Below, piece after piece: positions 24,406 through 32,862 of a DNA stretch of 64,000 nucleotides. Positions within the stretch are counted from its first letter, which is position 1; every line of letters starts with the position of its first letter. The stretch covers positions 966,001-1,030,000 of the forward strand of contig NZ_FMHZ01000002.1 of NCBI RefSeq assembly GCF_900090315.1. Direction: 5' to 3'. The DNA comes from Micromonospora citrea (GTDB lineage Bacteria; Actinomycetota; Actinomycetes; Mycobacteriales; Micromonosporaceae). The notes beneath the pieces are model-generated. The model saw only the letters and a list, made by a program, of their open reading frames with translations, did no database searches and was not told the DNA's origin. The position numbers and the translations under genes were made by a program.

Positions 24406-25536
24406 GTGGCGACCCTGTCCGACGTGGCCCGGCGGGCGGGGGTCTCGCCCGCGACCGCCTCACGGGTGATCAACGGCAGCAGCAAGCCGGTCACCGACGA
24501 GCTGCGTGAGCGGGTGCTGCGGGCCGTCGCCGAGCTGCGGTACGTGCCGAACGCGCACGCCCAGCTCCTGGCCCGCGCGCACCGCACGGCGGTGGGCGTC
24601 ATCGTGCACGACGTCTCCGACCCGTACTTCGCCGAGATCACCCGGGGGCTGCAACGGGTCGCCACCGACCGGGGGCGGCTGCTGATGATCTGCAACAGCT
24701 ACCGCGACCCGGAGCGCGAGCTGGAGTACGTCGAGCTGCTGCGCGGCCAGCAGGTCGCCGCGATCATCCTGGCCGGCTCCGGCTACCACGACGCCGAGTT
24801 CACCCGCCTGCTCAACGACAAGCTCGCCGCGTACGAGGCGACCGGCGGCCGGGTGGCGGTCATCGGCCGGCACGAGCACTCCGGCGACGCGGTGATGCCG
24901 GACAATCGCGCCGGCGGCCGGTTGATCGGCACGGAGCTGTGCGAGCTGGGCCACCGGGCGATCGGCGTGGTGGCCGGGCCGGCGGTGCTCACCACCACCA
25001 CCGACCGCCTCGCCGGGCTGCGGGAGGCCCTCGCCGCGTACGGGCGCAGCCTGCCCGAGCACCGCCTCCGCCACGCCGAGTTCGACCGCGACGGGGGCGC
25101 CGCCGCGACCGCCGCCCTGCTCGACGCCGATCCGGAGCTGACCGCCGTGGTGGCGCTCAACGACTCGATGGCGATCGGCGCGCTGGCGACCCTGCGCGCC
25201 CGCTCGGTGGCCGTGCCGGGGCAGGTGTCGGTCGTCGGCTTCGACGACATGCCCATCGCCCGGGACGTGACCCCCGCGTTGACGACCGTGCGGCTGCCGC
25301 TGGTCGAGATGGGCGTCCGCGCCATGTCGCTGGCCCTCGACCCCGGCGCGCCCTCGCCCCGGGTCGAGGTGCTCCCCGCCGAGGTGGTGCGCCGCGACAG
25401 CGCCGGTTCGGCGCCCGAGGTCACCCCGGTGCGCCCCCGACCGGCCGCAACCGCCGCGCCGACCGGCTCCCGGCCGCCGCGAGCCAGCGACGGGGCTCGG
25501 CCATCGCGGCCGACCGCCCGCCCGCCAGCGTCGTGA
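24406..25536 (+). CDS. LacI-family transcriptional regulator
   Basis: 376 residues. N-terminal LacI HTH TLSDVARRAGVSPATASRVINGSSKPV with hinge ELRYVPNAHAQLLA, then a periplasmic-binding-protein-like effector domain (VGVIVHDVSDPYFAEITRGL ... VVGFDDMPIARDVTPALTTVRLP). GTG 24406 sits after GAGGGGGGCGG and places the HTH at the very N-terminus. A Pro/Arg/Ala-rich tail of about 45 residues after VRRDSAG is unusual and overlaps the convergent glycerate kinase by 116 bp. Likely repressor of the divergent operon and of the kinase. Confidence 0.92.
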   Translation: MATLSDVARRAGVSPATASRVINGSSKPVTDELRERVLRAVAELRYVPNAHAQLLARAHRTAVGVIVHDVSDPYFAEITRGLQRVATDRGRLLMICNSYRDPERELEYVELLRGQQVAAIILAGSGYHDAEFTRLLNDKLAAYEATGGRVAVIGRHEHSGDAVMPDNRAGGRLIGTELCELGHRAIGVVAGPAVLTTTTDRLAGLREALAAYGRSLPEHRLRHAEFDRDGGAAATAALLDADPELTAVVALNDSMAIGALATLRARSVAVPGQVSVVGFDDMPIARDVTPALTTVRLPLVEMGVRAMSLALDPGAPSPRVEVLPAEVVRRDSAGSAPEVTPVRPRPAATAAPTGSRPPRASDGARPSRPTARPPAS

Positions 25537-26533
25537 GGTCCTCCGCCGCCACGACCGGGGGCGGCGGGGGCGCGGCCACCTCGCCGGCCACCAGGTGGAC
25601 CGGGACGCCGGCGGCGCGCGCGACGTCCAGCACGTGCCCGACGAGCTTGCCCCGGGTGGACTGGTCGTCGAAGCGGCCCTCGCCGGTGAGCACCAGGTCG
25701 GCGTCGGCGAGCGCGGCCGGCAGCCCGGCGACCTCGGCGATCGTCGCGGCGCCGGCGACCAGGTCGGCCCCCCAGGCGGCGGCGAGCCCGTAGCCGGTGC
25801 CGCCGGCAGCCCCGGCGCCGGGCTGGTCGGGCCGGCCGCCCAGCAACTCCGCCAGCCGGCGCAGCCCCGCCTCCAGCCGGTGGACGTCCCCGGCGGAGGC
25901 GCCCTTCTGCGGAGCGAACTGACGGGCGGCCCCGGCCGGCCCGAGCAGCGGCGCGGTCACGTCGACCAGGCAGGTCACCCCGCCGGGCGGGGGCGGCGGC
26001 AGCCCGGCGAGGTCGACCGAGGCCAGTCGGGACAGGGCGCCGCCACCGGGCGGCAGGTCGCGGCCCTCGGCGTCGCGCAGCCGTACGCCCAACGCCCGCA
26101 GCGCGCCGGCGCCCCCGTCGGTGCTCGCGGAGCCGCCGAGGGCGACCAGCAGCCGGCGGGTGGCCGGGTCGGCCAGCGCGGCGGCCGTCAGCTCGCCGGT
26201 GCCGTGGGTGCCCGCGCCCAGGGCGTCGGGCCGGGCCGCCAGCGGCAGGCCGCTGGCGGCGGCGAGCTCGACGACGGCCGTGCCGTCGGGCAACAGCAGC
26301 CAACCCGCGCGCACGGGTCGGCCGTCCGGCCCGGTCACCTGGGCCGGCCGCCAGCGGGCCCCGGGATGCGCCGCGGCGAGCACGGCGCAGCTCCCCTCGC
26401 CCCCGTCGGCCAGCGGCAGCAGCCGGACCTCGTCGTCGGGCCGCTCCCGCCGCCAGCCCTCGGCGACGGCGGCCGCCGCGTCCCGCGCCGGGACGCTGCC
26501 CTTGAACGAGTCGGGGGCGACCACCACCCGCAT
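25421..26533 (-). CDS. Glycerate kinase (GlxK/GarK type)
   Basis: 370 residues. N-terminal MRVVVAPDSFKGSVPARDAAAAVAEGW and LPLADGGEGS are diagnostic of glycerate kinase type 1; GGSASTDGGAGAL, QFAPQKGAS and VLTGEGRFDDQS follow. It phosphorylates D-glycerate to 2-phosphoglycerate, an exit from glyoxylate/tartronate or sugar-acid breakdown. A LacI-type operator lies 89-104 bp upstream. The last 38 codons overlap the 3' end of the LacI gene on the other strand. Confidence 0.93.
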   Translation of the reverse strand: MRVVVAPDSFKGSVPARDAAAAVAEGWRRERPDDEVRLLPLADGGEGSCAVLAAAHPGARWRPAQVTGPDGRPVRAGWLLLPDGTAVVELAAASGLPLAARPDALGAGTHGTGELTAAALADPATRRLLVALGGSASTDGGAGALRALGVRLRDAEGRDLPPGGGALSRLASVDLAGLPPPPPGGVTCLVDVTAPLLGPAGAARQFAPQKGASAGDVHRLEAGLRRLAELLGGRPDQPGAGAAGGTGYGLAAAWGADLVAGAATIAEVAGLPAALADADLVLTGEGRFDDQSTRGKLVGHVLDVARAAGVPVHLVAGEVAAPPPPPVVAAEDLTTLAGGRSAAMAEPRRWLAAAGSRSARRLRPVGGAPG

Positions 26534-26621
26534 CCGCACCGCTCCCCCTCCCCCGCCGAGCCCGGCCACCGGCCCGGCGGTCCGCGCGCCACGCGGCCGT
26601 CCCGCCCCCGCGCCACGAGAC

Positions 26622-26637
26622 GGGAAAGCGCTTGCCC
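26622..26637. promoter_or_regulatory. LacI-family operator candidate 4 (glycerate kinase)
   Basis: GGGAAAGCGCTTGCCC, inverted repeat matching in 7 of 8 positions, very near the classical LacI/GalR consensus and similar to the sites at 24206 and 24320; upstream of the kinase on the minus strand. Confidence 0.7.
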
Positions 26638-26711
26638 ACGCAGTCTAGGGAGGCGGCCACGAGTCGGCAACGGCCGTGCCGGTGAGGACGCTCCGGTCGG
26701 CTCGGCCCGCA

Positions 26712-27971
26712 CTAGATGATGAAGTGGGTCCAGTAGGCGAGCCAGACGACGAAGAGCGCCCCCTGCAGGAGCGCGAGGGCGGCGGTCAGCCAGGCGTCGG
26801 CGGTGGCGTGCCGGGCCCAGCGGGCCAGCACCAGGCCGACCGGAAACACGGCGAGCAGGTAGCGCAGCAGGCTCTTGTAGACCGGCGGACCCATCGACAG
26901 CGGCACCAGGACCATGATCAGCCCGTACGCGAGATAGGGCAGCCCGAGCCGGCGCGCGCCCGCGAGCAGGACCACCAGCACCACGACGGCGACCCACACC
27001 CGCAGGGCGTCCCGGGTCGGGGCGTCGGTCAGGCCGTGCCACAGCACCGCGAGCGGGTTCTGCACGGAGATGCCCCAGCCCTTCTCCTGGGCGTGCTTGT
27101 AGGCGAACCAGTCGCCGCTCTGCCACCGGCAGAACGCCATGAAGCTCAGCCAGCCGGCGGGCACCAGCACCAGCGGCCACCCGACGCGGACGTACGTCCA
27201 CAGCGCGCGCGGGCCCGCCCGGTAGCCGTGCTGCCGCAGCAGCACCAGGGCCAGCGGGAGCACCACGAAGAACCCGACCGAGCGGCTCAGCGCCAGGAAG
27301 AACCCCACGACGCCGACCAGCAGCCACCGGCGTCGCTCGGCGTAGTGGAAGGCGGCGAGCGCCAGGCAGAGGAAGAGCGACTCGGTCAACGCCGCCTGGA
27401 ACAGGAACGCCGCCGGCAGCAGCACCAGGTAGCGCACGAACCGGCGGGCCGACGCGTCGTCGCCGAGCAGCCGCTCGCCCAGCCGGTGGGCGTAGAAAAG
27501 CATCAGCAGGAAGGCGACGTTGGCGACGAGCAGCAGCGCCAGCGCGGTGTCCCCACCCAGCAGCGGGGCCAGCGGCCGGGCCAGGAACGGATAGAGCAGG
27601 GGGAAGCCGAAGTCCCGCCACGGTTCGTCGAGCGGGAGCCGGGCCAGGTGGTCGTAGAGGAACGAGTCCCACGCGAACCAGAGGTGCAGCCAGCGGCGCC
27701 CGGAGATCGCCCGCTGCTGCTCGCGCATCGTCGTCTCGTCCGGCGGCGGCGCCCACGGCACCTCGTCGAAGGCGCTCAGCGCGAGCACCCCGACCCCGCT
27801 GAGCACGACCTTCGTACCGACGAAGACGCCCACCACGAACAGCCACGGCGCCGGCACCCGGCCGGCGGCCCGCGCGGCGGCGCGCCGCAGGTCGTCGCCG
27901 CGCCCGGCGAGCCCGGCGGACAGGCGCGCGGCGCGCCGCCGTCCCTGCCCGACGGCCCGCCACCTGTGCAT
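26712..27971 (-). CDS. Polytopic membrane mannosyltransferase-like protein (PIG-V/GT-C type)
   Basis: 419 residues with about nine hydrophobic helices. After a basic N-terminus the first helix is WLFVVGVFVGTKVVLSGVGV, then an external loop with WFAWDSFLYDHLARLPLD, resembling the acidic W-D motif of PIG-V/GPI mannosyltransferase 2-like GT-C enzymes, which use polyprenyl-phosphate sugars. It is divergent from the UGM-like flavoprotein, with 214 bp between. Acceptor unknown; a role in cell-envelope glycosylation is inferred. Confidence 0.75.
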   Translation of the reverse strand: MHRWRAVGQGRRRAARLSAGLAGRGDDLRRAAARAAGRVPAPWLFVVGVFVGTKVVLSGVGVLALSAFDEVPWAPPPDETTMREQQRAISGRRWLHLWFAWDSFLYDHLARLPLDEPWRDFGFPLLYPFLARPLAPLLGGDTALALLLVANVAFLLMLFYAHRLGERLLGDDASARRFVRYLVLLPAAFLFQAALTESLFLCLALAAFHYAERRRWLLVGVVGFFLALSRSVGFFVVLPLALVLLRQHGYRAGPRALWTYVRVGWPLVLVPAGWLSFMAFCRWQSGDWFAYKHAQEKGWGISVQNPLAVLWHGLTDAPTRDALRVWVAVVVLVVLLAGARRLGLPYLAYGLIMVLVPLSMGPPVYKSLLRYLLAVFPVGLVLARWARHATADAWLTAALALLQGALFVVWLAYWTHFII

Positions 27972-28185
27972 CAGTACGTCTCCCGATCCGGCCGCCCGAA
28001 CGGTGCCACATCCCCGTTCCGCGCCGGTTGACACGTCGCCGCCGGCGCGGCGGTGCGACCGCGCCGGGTGCCCGGCGCCGCCCCGTCGGCGGGCGCCGGG
28101 GCACGGAAGGCGGATCCGGGTGAGATCCCGCCGATGACGGGTAAGCGGGCCGCCTCCGGCAGACGGAAGCAGGGAGCGGTACGGC

Positions 28186-29739
28186 ATGGGCGAAGAGCGC
28201 GGCACGGTGGTCATCGGTGCGGGGCCGGCGGGCCTGACGGCGGCGTACGAACTGCTCCGGCGAGGCGCCCCCGTCCGGGTCTTCGAGGCCGACGACGTGG
28301 TGGGCGGGATCAGCCGCACCGTCGAGCGGGACGGGTGGCGATTCGACATCGGCGGGCACCGCTTCTTCACCAAGGTGGCCCGGGTCGAGGAGTTCTGGCA
28401 CGAGATCCTGCCCGACGAGGATTTCCTGCTGCGGCCCCGGATGAGTCGGATCTACTACCGCGGCGCGCTGTTCGACTACCCGCTGAGCGCCGCGAACGCC
28501 CTGCGCAACCTCGGGCTCCGGGAGGCCGCGCTGTGCATGGGCTCGTACGCGCGCGCCCGGCTGCGCCCGCCGAAGGACCAGTCGCACTTCGAGGGCTGGG
28601 TCTCGGCCCGGTTCGGCTGGCGGCTGTACTCGATGTTCTTCAAGACGTACACGGAGAAGGTCTGGGGCATGCCGGCCGACCGGTTGCAGGCCGACTGGGC
28701 CGCGCAGCGGATCAAGAACCTGTCCCTGGCCAAGGCGGTCCGCAACGCCGTGCTGCCCCGCCGCAACCGCAAGGACGTGACGAGCCTGATCGAGGAGTTC
28801 CAGTACCCGAGGCTCGGCCCGGGGATGATGTGGGAACGCTGCGCCGAGGAGGTCCGCCGGCGCGGCGGCCGGGTGGAGACGGGCAGTTGGGTGACCGCCG
28901 TGCACCGCGACCCGGAGCAGCGCCGGGCGGTCGCCGTCACCGTCGGCGGGGCGGGCGGGCAGCGCACCGAGCCCGCCGAGCACGTCGTCTCCTCGATGCC
29001 GATCTCGGAGCTGGTGGCCGCGCTGCGCCCGGCCGCCCCGCCGGAGGTGCTGGCCGCCGCGGCCGACCTGCGGTACCGGGACTTCCTGACCGTCGCGCTG
29101 GTGGTCCCGGAGGAGTTCTCGTTCCCCGACAACTGGATCTACGTGCACGACCCGGCGGTGAAGGTCGGCCGGATCCAGAACTTCGGCTCCTGGTCGCCGC
29201 ACCTGGTCAAGGACGGCCGCACCTGCCTCGGCCTGGAGTACTTCGTCTTCGAGGACGACGAGACCTGGCGCACGCCGGACGCCGAGCTGGTCGCCGCCGC
29301 GACGGCCGAGCTGGAGCGGCTCGGCCTGGTCCGGCCGGGCGTCGTCGAGGCCGGGTACGTGGTGCGGATGCCGAAGGCGTACCCGGTCTACGACGAGCGC
29401 TACCAGCGCAACGTCGACGTGATCCGCCGGTGGCTGGCGCGCGAGGTGCCCAACGTGCACCCGGTCGGGCGCAACGGCATGCACCGCTACAACAACCAGG
29501 ACCACTCGATGCTGACGGCGATGCTGACCGCCGAGAACATCGCCTGCGGCACGAACCACGACGTCTGGTCGGTCAACGTGGAGCAGGACTACCACGAGGA
29601 GTCGAGCCACGACGGGGACGGCCACCGGGGCACCGGCCGGGACGCCCCGATCGTGCCGGCCCGGCCCACCGCCCCGGCCGGCGCCACCCTCGACGGTGCC
29701 GTCCGGCCCGAACGCCCGGCCCAGGTACGCCTCGGCTGA
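28186..29739 (+). CDS. FAD-dependent oxidoreductase, UDP-galactopyranose mutase/protoporphyrinogen oxidase-like
   Basis: 517 residues. N-terminal dinucleotide motif [20 protein letters not shown], then [26 protein letters not shown] and a C-terminal [18 protein letters not shown] characteristic of the UGM-like amino-oxidase group found beside glycosyltransferases. It likely acts on a sugar nucleotide or polyprenyl/carotenoid substrate. The last about 45 residues (after [10 protein letters not shown]) are low-complexity and non-conserved. From 29740 to 29876 no gene is seen. Confidence 0.82.
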   Translation: MGEERGTVVIGAGPAGLTAAYELLRRGAPVRVFEADDVVGGISRTVERDGWRFDIGGHRFFTKVARVEEFWHEILPDEDFLLRPRMSRIYYRGALFDYPLSAANALRNLGLREAALCMGSYARARLRPPKDQSHFEGWVSARFGWRLYSMFFKTYTEKVWGMPADRLQADWAAQRIKNLSLAKAVRNAVLPRRNRKDVTSLIEEFQYPRLGPGMMWERCAEEVRRRGGRVETGSWVTAVHRDPEQRRAVAVTVGGAGGQRTEPAEHVVSSMPISELVAALRPAAPPEVLAAAADLRYRDFLTVALVVPEEFSFPDNWIYVHDPAVKVGRIQNFGSWSPHLVKDGRTCLGLEYFVFEDDETWRTPDAELVAAATAELERLGLVRPGVVEAGYVVRMPKAYPVYDERYQRNVDVIRRWLAREVPNVHPVGRNGMHRYNNQDHSMLTAMLTAENIACGTNHDVWSVNVEQDYHEESSHDGDGHRGTGRDAPIVPARPTAPAGATLDGAVRPERPAQVRLG

Positions 29740-29876
29740 GCCCGTCCCGTACGCCGGGGCGCACAACCGGCGGCGGAGGCCCGCCCAGCCGTCGGTCTGC
29801 GAGAGCGGATGCCGGCGGCCACCGACCTGCCAGCAATGTCGCGTGACGTAGACCACTTGTCCTGGCTTCGCCCGCA

Positions 29877-29906
29877 CCCCCCTGTCAAGATTTTCTGACA
29901 GGGGGG
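29877..29906. promoter_or_regulatory. Operator 1 of the ArsR-like regulator
   Basis: Perfect 11-bp inverted repeat: CCCCCCTGTCA, 8-nt spacer AGATTTTC, TGACAGGGGGG. Shares TGTCA-N8-TGACA with the adjoining site. It could also fold as a hairpin in RNA, but the pairing with a second copy argues for protein binding. Confidence 0.7.
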
Positions 29907-29927
29907 TGTCAGCGTTTCCTGACACCC
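29904..29927. promoter_or_regulatory. Operator 2 of the ArsR-like regulator
   Basis: GGGTGTCAG, 6-nt spacer CGTTTC, CTGACACCC: perfect 9-bp arms, same TGTCA-N8-TGACA core, centre 24 bp from that of operator 1. It ends 16 bp before the start codon. Confidence 0.75.
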
Positions 29928-29943
29928 AGGAAGGTTGCAGGAG

Positions 29944-30279
29944 ATGGACGGGACGCAGCCGAACGGCGATGAACTGCTCGCTGCGCTCACCGCGCTCGCG
30001 AGTCCGCACCGGCTGCGGATCATCGCTGCGCTCGCCGAGGGCCGCAGCTACGTCAGCGAGCTGGCACGGCGGCTGGAGATGAACCGACCCCTGCTCTACA
30101 TGCACCTGCAGCGCCTGGAGGCCGCCGGGCTCGTCGCCGGTTCGTTGGAGACGACGCCCGACGGCAACTCGGTGAAGTGGTTCGAGGTCGTTCCCTTCGC
30201 GCTGACGCTGACTCCCGCGACGGTCGCGACGGCCGTACCGACATTGGAAGCCGGTGGCACCGGAAAGGACAAGAAGTGA
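29944..30279 (+). CDS. ArsR-like winged-helix regulator
   Basis: 111 residues. LLAALTALASPHRLRIIAALAEGRSYVSELARRLEMNRPLLYMHLQRLEAAGLV is an ArsR/HTH_20-type winged helix; no metal-binding CxC is present, so a non-metal signal or protein partner is expected. ATG 29944 is 9 nt after AGGAAGG; an in-frame TTG at 29935 is less likely. Two strong palindromes upstream point to autoregulation. Its stop overlaps the next gene's GTG, so regulator, small membrane protein and hydrolase form one operon. Confidence 0.85.
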   Translation: MDGTQPNGDELLAALTALASPHRLRIIAALAEGRSYVSELARRLEMNRPLLYMHLQRLEAAGLVAGSLETTPDGNSVKWFEVVPFALTLTPATVATAVPTLEAGGTGKDKK

Positions 30280-30599
30280 GCACGACGGCAGCAGCCGAGG
30301 GCGACATCGCCCAGATCGGCATCGTCACGTCGACGGTGATGGTGATCGCCCTGGTGGCGATCGTGGCATTCGTGGCGCTCGGCGTCTACCGCGCCAGACA
30401 CTCGGCAGCCCGGGAGGCGCACTACCGCGGCCTCGCCGAACAGGCCAGCGTCACACAGGCCCGGTCGGCCGAGAGCGCCCAGCAGACGGTCGCGGAGCTG
30501 AAGGGCCTGCGGTCGGACGTCCGGGCCACCCGCACGGAGCTGGCGCAGGTCAGGGAGCGCCTGACCGAACTGGAGCGGCTGCTCAGCCAGATCGGATGA
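30276..30599 (+). CDS. Small membrane protein with coiled-coil tail
   Basis: 107 residues, no family recognised. One membrane helix (IGIVTSTVMVIALVAIVAFVALGVY, residues about 13-38) and a cytoplasmic Glu/Arg/Leu-rich heptad region (about 55-105: VAELKGLRSDVRATRTELAQ, then RERLTELERLL). Position between an ArsR-like regulator and a membrane serine hydrolase suggests a sensor or scaffold. Similar small proteins accompany ArsR/PadR-like regulators in other actinomycetes. Confidence 0.75.
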   Translation: MSTTAAAEGDIAQIGIVTSTVMVIALVAIVAFVALGVYRARHSAAREAHYRGLAEQASVTQARSAESAQQTVAELKGLRSDVRATRTELAQVRERLTELERLLSQIG

Positions 30600-30625
30600 G
30601 CCAGCGATCCACGAAGGAAGAGAAG

Positions 30626-32167
30626 ATGAGACCTCAGCTACGCCGGTTCGCGGTGGCGCTGGCCGCGGTCGGCGCTCTGGCGATCACCAGCGGCCCGCCC
30701 GCGAGCGCGGCCGGCGACGAGACCGACCGCGTGCGGACATACCTGGACCACTACCGAAAGACCAACCACATACCCGGGCTCGCGGCGGCCGTGGTGCGCG
30801 GGGACCGGGTCGTGCAGGAACACCTCGCCGGGGTGGCGGGCGACGGCACACCGGTGACCGCGCAGACACCCTTCCTGTACGGCTCGGTAAGCAAGCCGTT
30901 CACCGCGTTGGCGGTGCTGCAACTGGCCGAGGACGGCCGGATAAGCCTGGACGCGCCGGCTCGTGTACACCTCCCCTGGCTGCGGCTCAGCGACGAGGCG
31001 GCGACCGCGCGCGTCACCGTCCGACAACTGCTCACCCACACCAGCGGCCTGCCCGAGGTGATCACCGCGGGTCTGACGGACCGCTACGACAACGCACCGG
31101 GCGGAGTCGCCCGGGCGGTCCGGGACCTCGCCGACGTGCCGCTGGCCGGGCAGCCGGGCAGCGAGCACCGGTACAGCGACGCCAACTACATGGTGCTCGG
31201 TGCGCTCGTGGAGGAGGTGACGGGTCGCCCCTTCGCCGAGCACCTGCGTCGCAGCGTGCTGGATCCCCTGCGGATGCGGCAGGCCGCGGCCACCGCCGCC
31301 GACGCGGAGCGCCTGGGTCTGCCCGCCGGCCATCGCCGCTACCTCGGCCGAGCGCAGGAGTTCGACCCGCCGTACGACACGTCCGGGGTCCCCTACGGCT
31401 ACCTGGCCGGCAGCCTCACCGACCTCGGCAACTTCGCCGCCGCGCAGCTCAACGAGGGCCGGTTCGGGGAGTCCCGGCTGCTCTCGGCCGACGGCGTCAC
31501 GCGGATGCACCGCGGCCAGGCGCCCATCGCCAGCGGTGGTCGATACGCCCTGGGCTGGCGGGACACGGTCCTGTCCGGCAGCGGCGCCCGGACGGTCTGG
31601 CACGCCGGCGCCACACCGGGCTTCTTCGCACACGTCGTGCTCGTGCCCGAGGCCGATCTGGCCGTGATCCTGCTGGCCAACCTCTACCACCCGGCTGCGG
31701 ACCCGGCGCTCGCGTCGGCCGGTTTCGACGTCGCGCGCATCCTGCTCGGTGTCCCACCGCAGCCGGCGACGAACGACACTCTCCTGCTCTCGGTCGCTCC
31801 GGCGCTGTTCGGCGTCGCCGGCCTGCTCATGATCGTCCTGATCGCGACGGTCGTGCGCGGCACACGCCGACACCGGGCCGATCCCCGAACCGGCCGCCGG
31901 GCGGTGGCCACGTCCGCGGCCTGGGCGCTCGGCTGGGCGGCGGGCGCCGGCGCGGCGCTACTGGTGCTGCCGTCGTTGGTGGGCGGTCTTGGCCTGCTGC
32001 TGCTCTGGACGCCGGACATCGGGCACGCGACCGTCGCCGTGGCCGCCCTGGCCGGGCTCCTCGCACTGGCCCACACGACGACCGCCCTGGCCCGGCTGCG
32101 AGCCCGCCGCGCGCGGCCCGCAGCCGGCGACCTCGCGTCCACCTCGGAGCCGGTCTCCGTCGGATGA
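30626..32167 (+). CDS. Serine hydrolase (class C beta-lactamase/DD-carboxypeptidase fold) with C-terminal membrane helices
   Basis: 513 residues. Signal peptide about 1-28, catalytic domain about 30-375, then three or four membrane helices (about 390-490). Catalytic SVSK at S87-K90; YSDANY replaces the usual YxN (third residue Asp, Asn two later); HAGATPGF supplies the HxG motif. Family members include esterases, D-aminopeptidases and penicillin-binding-protein-like enzymes acting outside the membrane. ATG 30626 follows GAAGGAAG. Third gene of the ArsR-led operon. Confidence 0.88.
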   Translation: MRPQLRRFAVALAAVGALAITSGPPASAAGDETDRVRTYLDHYRKTNHIPGLAAAVVRGDRVVQEHLAGVAGDGTPVTAQTPFLYGSVSKPFTALAVLQLAEDGRISLDAPARVHLPWLRLSDEAATARVTVRQLLTHTSGLPEVITAGLTDRYDNAPGGVARAVRDLADVPLAGQPGSEHRYSDANYMVLGALVEEVTGRPFAEHLRRSVLDPLRMRQAAATAADAERLGLPAGHRRYLGRAQEFDPPYDTSGVPYGYLAGSLTDLGNFAAAQLNEGRFGESRLLSADGVTRMHRGQAPIASGGRYALGWRDTVLSGSGARTVWHAGATPGFFAHVVLVPEADLAVILLANLYHPAADPALASAGFDVARILLGVPPQPATNDTLLLSVAPALFGVAGLLMIVLIATVVRGTRRHRADPRTGRRAVATSAAWALGWAAGAGAALLVLPSLVGGLGLLLLWTPDIGHATVAVAALAGLLALAHTTTALARLRARRARPAAGDLASTSEPVSVG

Positions 32168-32338
32168 GCCAGTGGCGGGCACTGCCGCGAACCGCCACGG
32201 ACGGGCTACCGGTGTAGAGCCCCGCGGATCGGCACGCGGCTGCGCCCGCTGCTCGTCGAGCTCTACCGCACCGGGGACGCGCTGCTGCGCGAGCGGGGGA
32301 TCGCGGACGCCGGGCCGCCGATACCATCGCCCGAATGA
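32168..32338 (+). pseudogene. Possible 3' remnant of an unknown gene
   Basis: The frame that ends TGA at 32336-32338 is open back to 32168 and its last third reads RLRPLLVELYRTGDALLRERG, which has the composition of a real protein C-terminus, but no start codon exists in frame. Its stop overlaps the GNAT start as ATGA, a coupling arrangement normally seen between intact genes. I could not identify the parent family. It may equally be non-coding. Confidence 0.25.
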
Positions 32339-32820
32339 TGATCCGCGAGTTCCAGGAACCCGACTGGGCCCAGGTGTGGCCGATCGTCGCGGAGGTGGTC
32401 CGGGCGCGGGAGACCTTCGTCTACGACCCGGAGATGACCGCCGAGCAGGCGTACGACACGTGGGTGGAGGCCGCGCCGGGCCGCACGGTGGTCGCGGTCG
32501 ACGGCGAGCGGGTGCTGGGCACCGCCAAGATGGGCACCAACCGCCCCGGGCCGGGGTCGCACGTGGCGACCGCGAGCTTCATGGTGGCCCGCGAGGCGCG
32601 CTGCCGGGGCGTGGGCACCGCGCTGTGCCGGCACGCGGTCGGCTGGGCCCGCGAGCGGGGGTACGCGGGCATGCAGTTCAACGCGGTGGTCGAGTCGAAC
32701 GCCTCGGCGGTCGAGCTGTACCGGCGGGAGGGCTTCGCGGTGGTCGGCACGGTGCCCGGCGCGTTCGCGCACCCCACCCTCGGGCGGGTGGGCCTGCACG
32801 TGATGTACCAGGAGTTCTGA
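32335..32820 (+). CDS. GNAT-family N-acetyltransferase
   Basis: 161 residues. Acetyl-CoA site ARCRGVGTALCRHAVGWARERG (R/Q-x-x-G-x-G/A), preceded by VATASFMVAREA and followed by NASAVELYRREGFAVVGTVPGAF, typical of phosphinothricin/L-amino-acid acetyltransferase-like GNATs. It acetylates an amine of an unknown small molecule or protein. Either of two consecutive ATGs can start it. Ends at a bidirectional hairpin before the siderophore operon. Confidence 0.9.
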   Translation: MMIREFQEPDWAQVWPIVAEVVRARETFVYDPEMTAEQAYDTWVEAAPGRTVVAVDGERVLGTAKMGTNRPGPGSHVATASFMVAREARCRGVGTALCRHAVGWARERGYAGMQFNAVVESNASAVELYRREGFAVVGTVPGAFAHPTLGRVGLHVMYQEF

Positions 32821-32823
32821 CGA

Positions 32824-32854
32824 CCGGCCGCCGCCCGGTCCGGGCGGCGGCCGG
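32824..32854. terminator. Bidirectional terminator hairpin
   Basis: 14-bp perfect stem (32824-32837 with 32841-32854), 3-nt loop, exactly between two convergent stop codons (32820 and 32863). Confidence 0.8.
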
Positions 32855-32862
32855 CCCGTCGG

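Noticed and set aside
26335..30105. 1256-residue minus frame
   Set aside because: Runs across several real genes in another frame with low-complexity composition.
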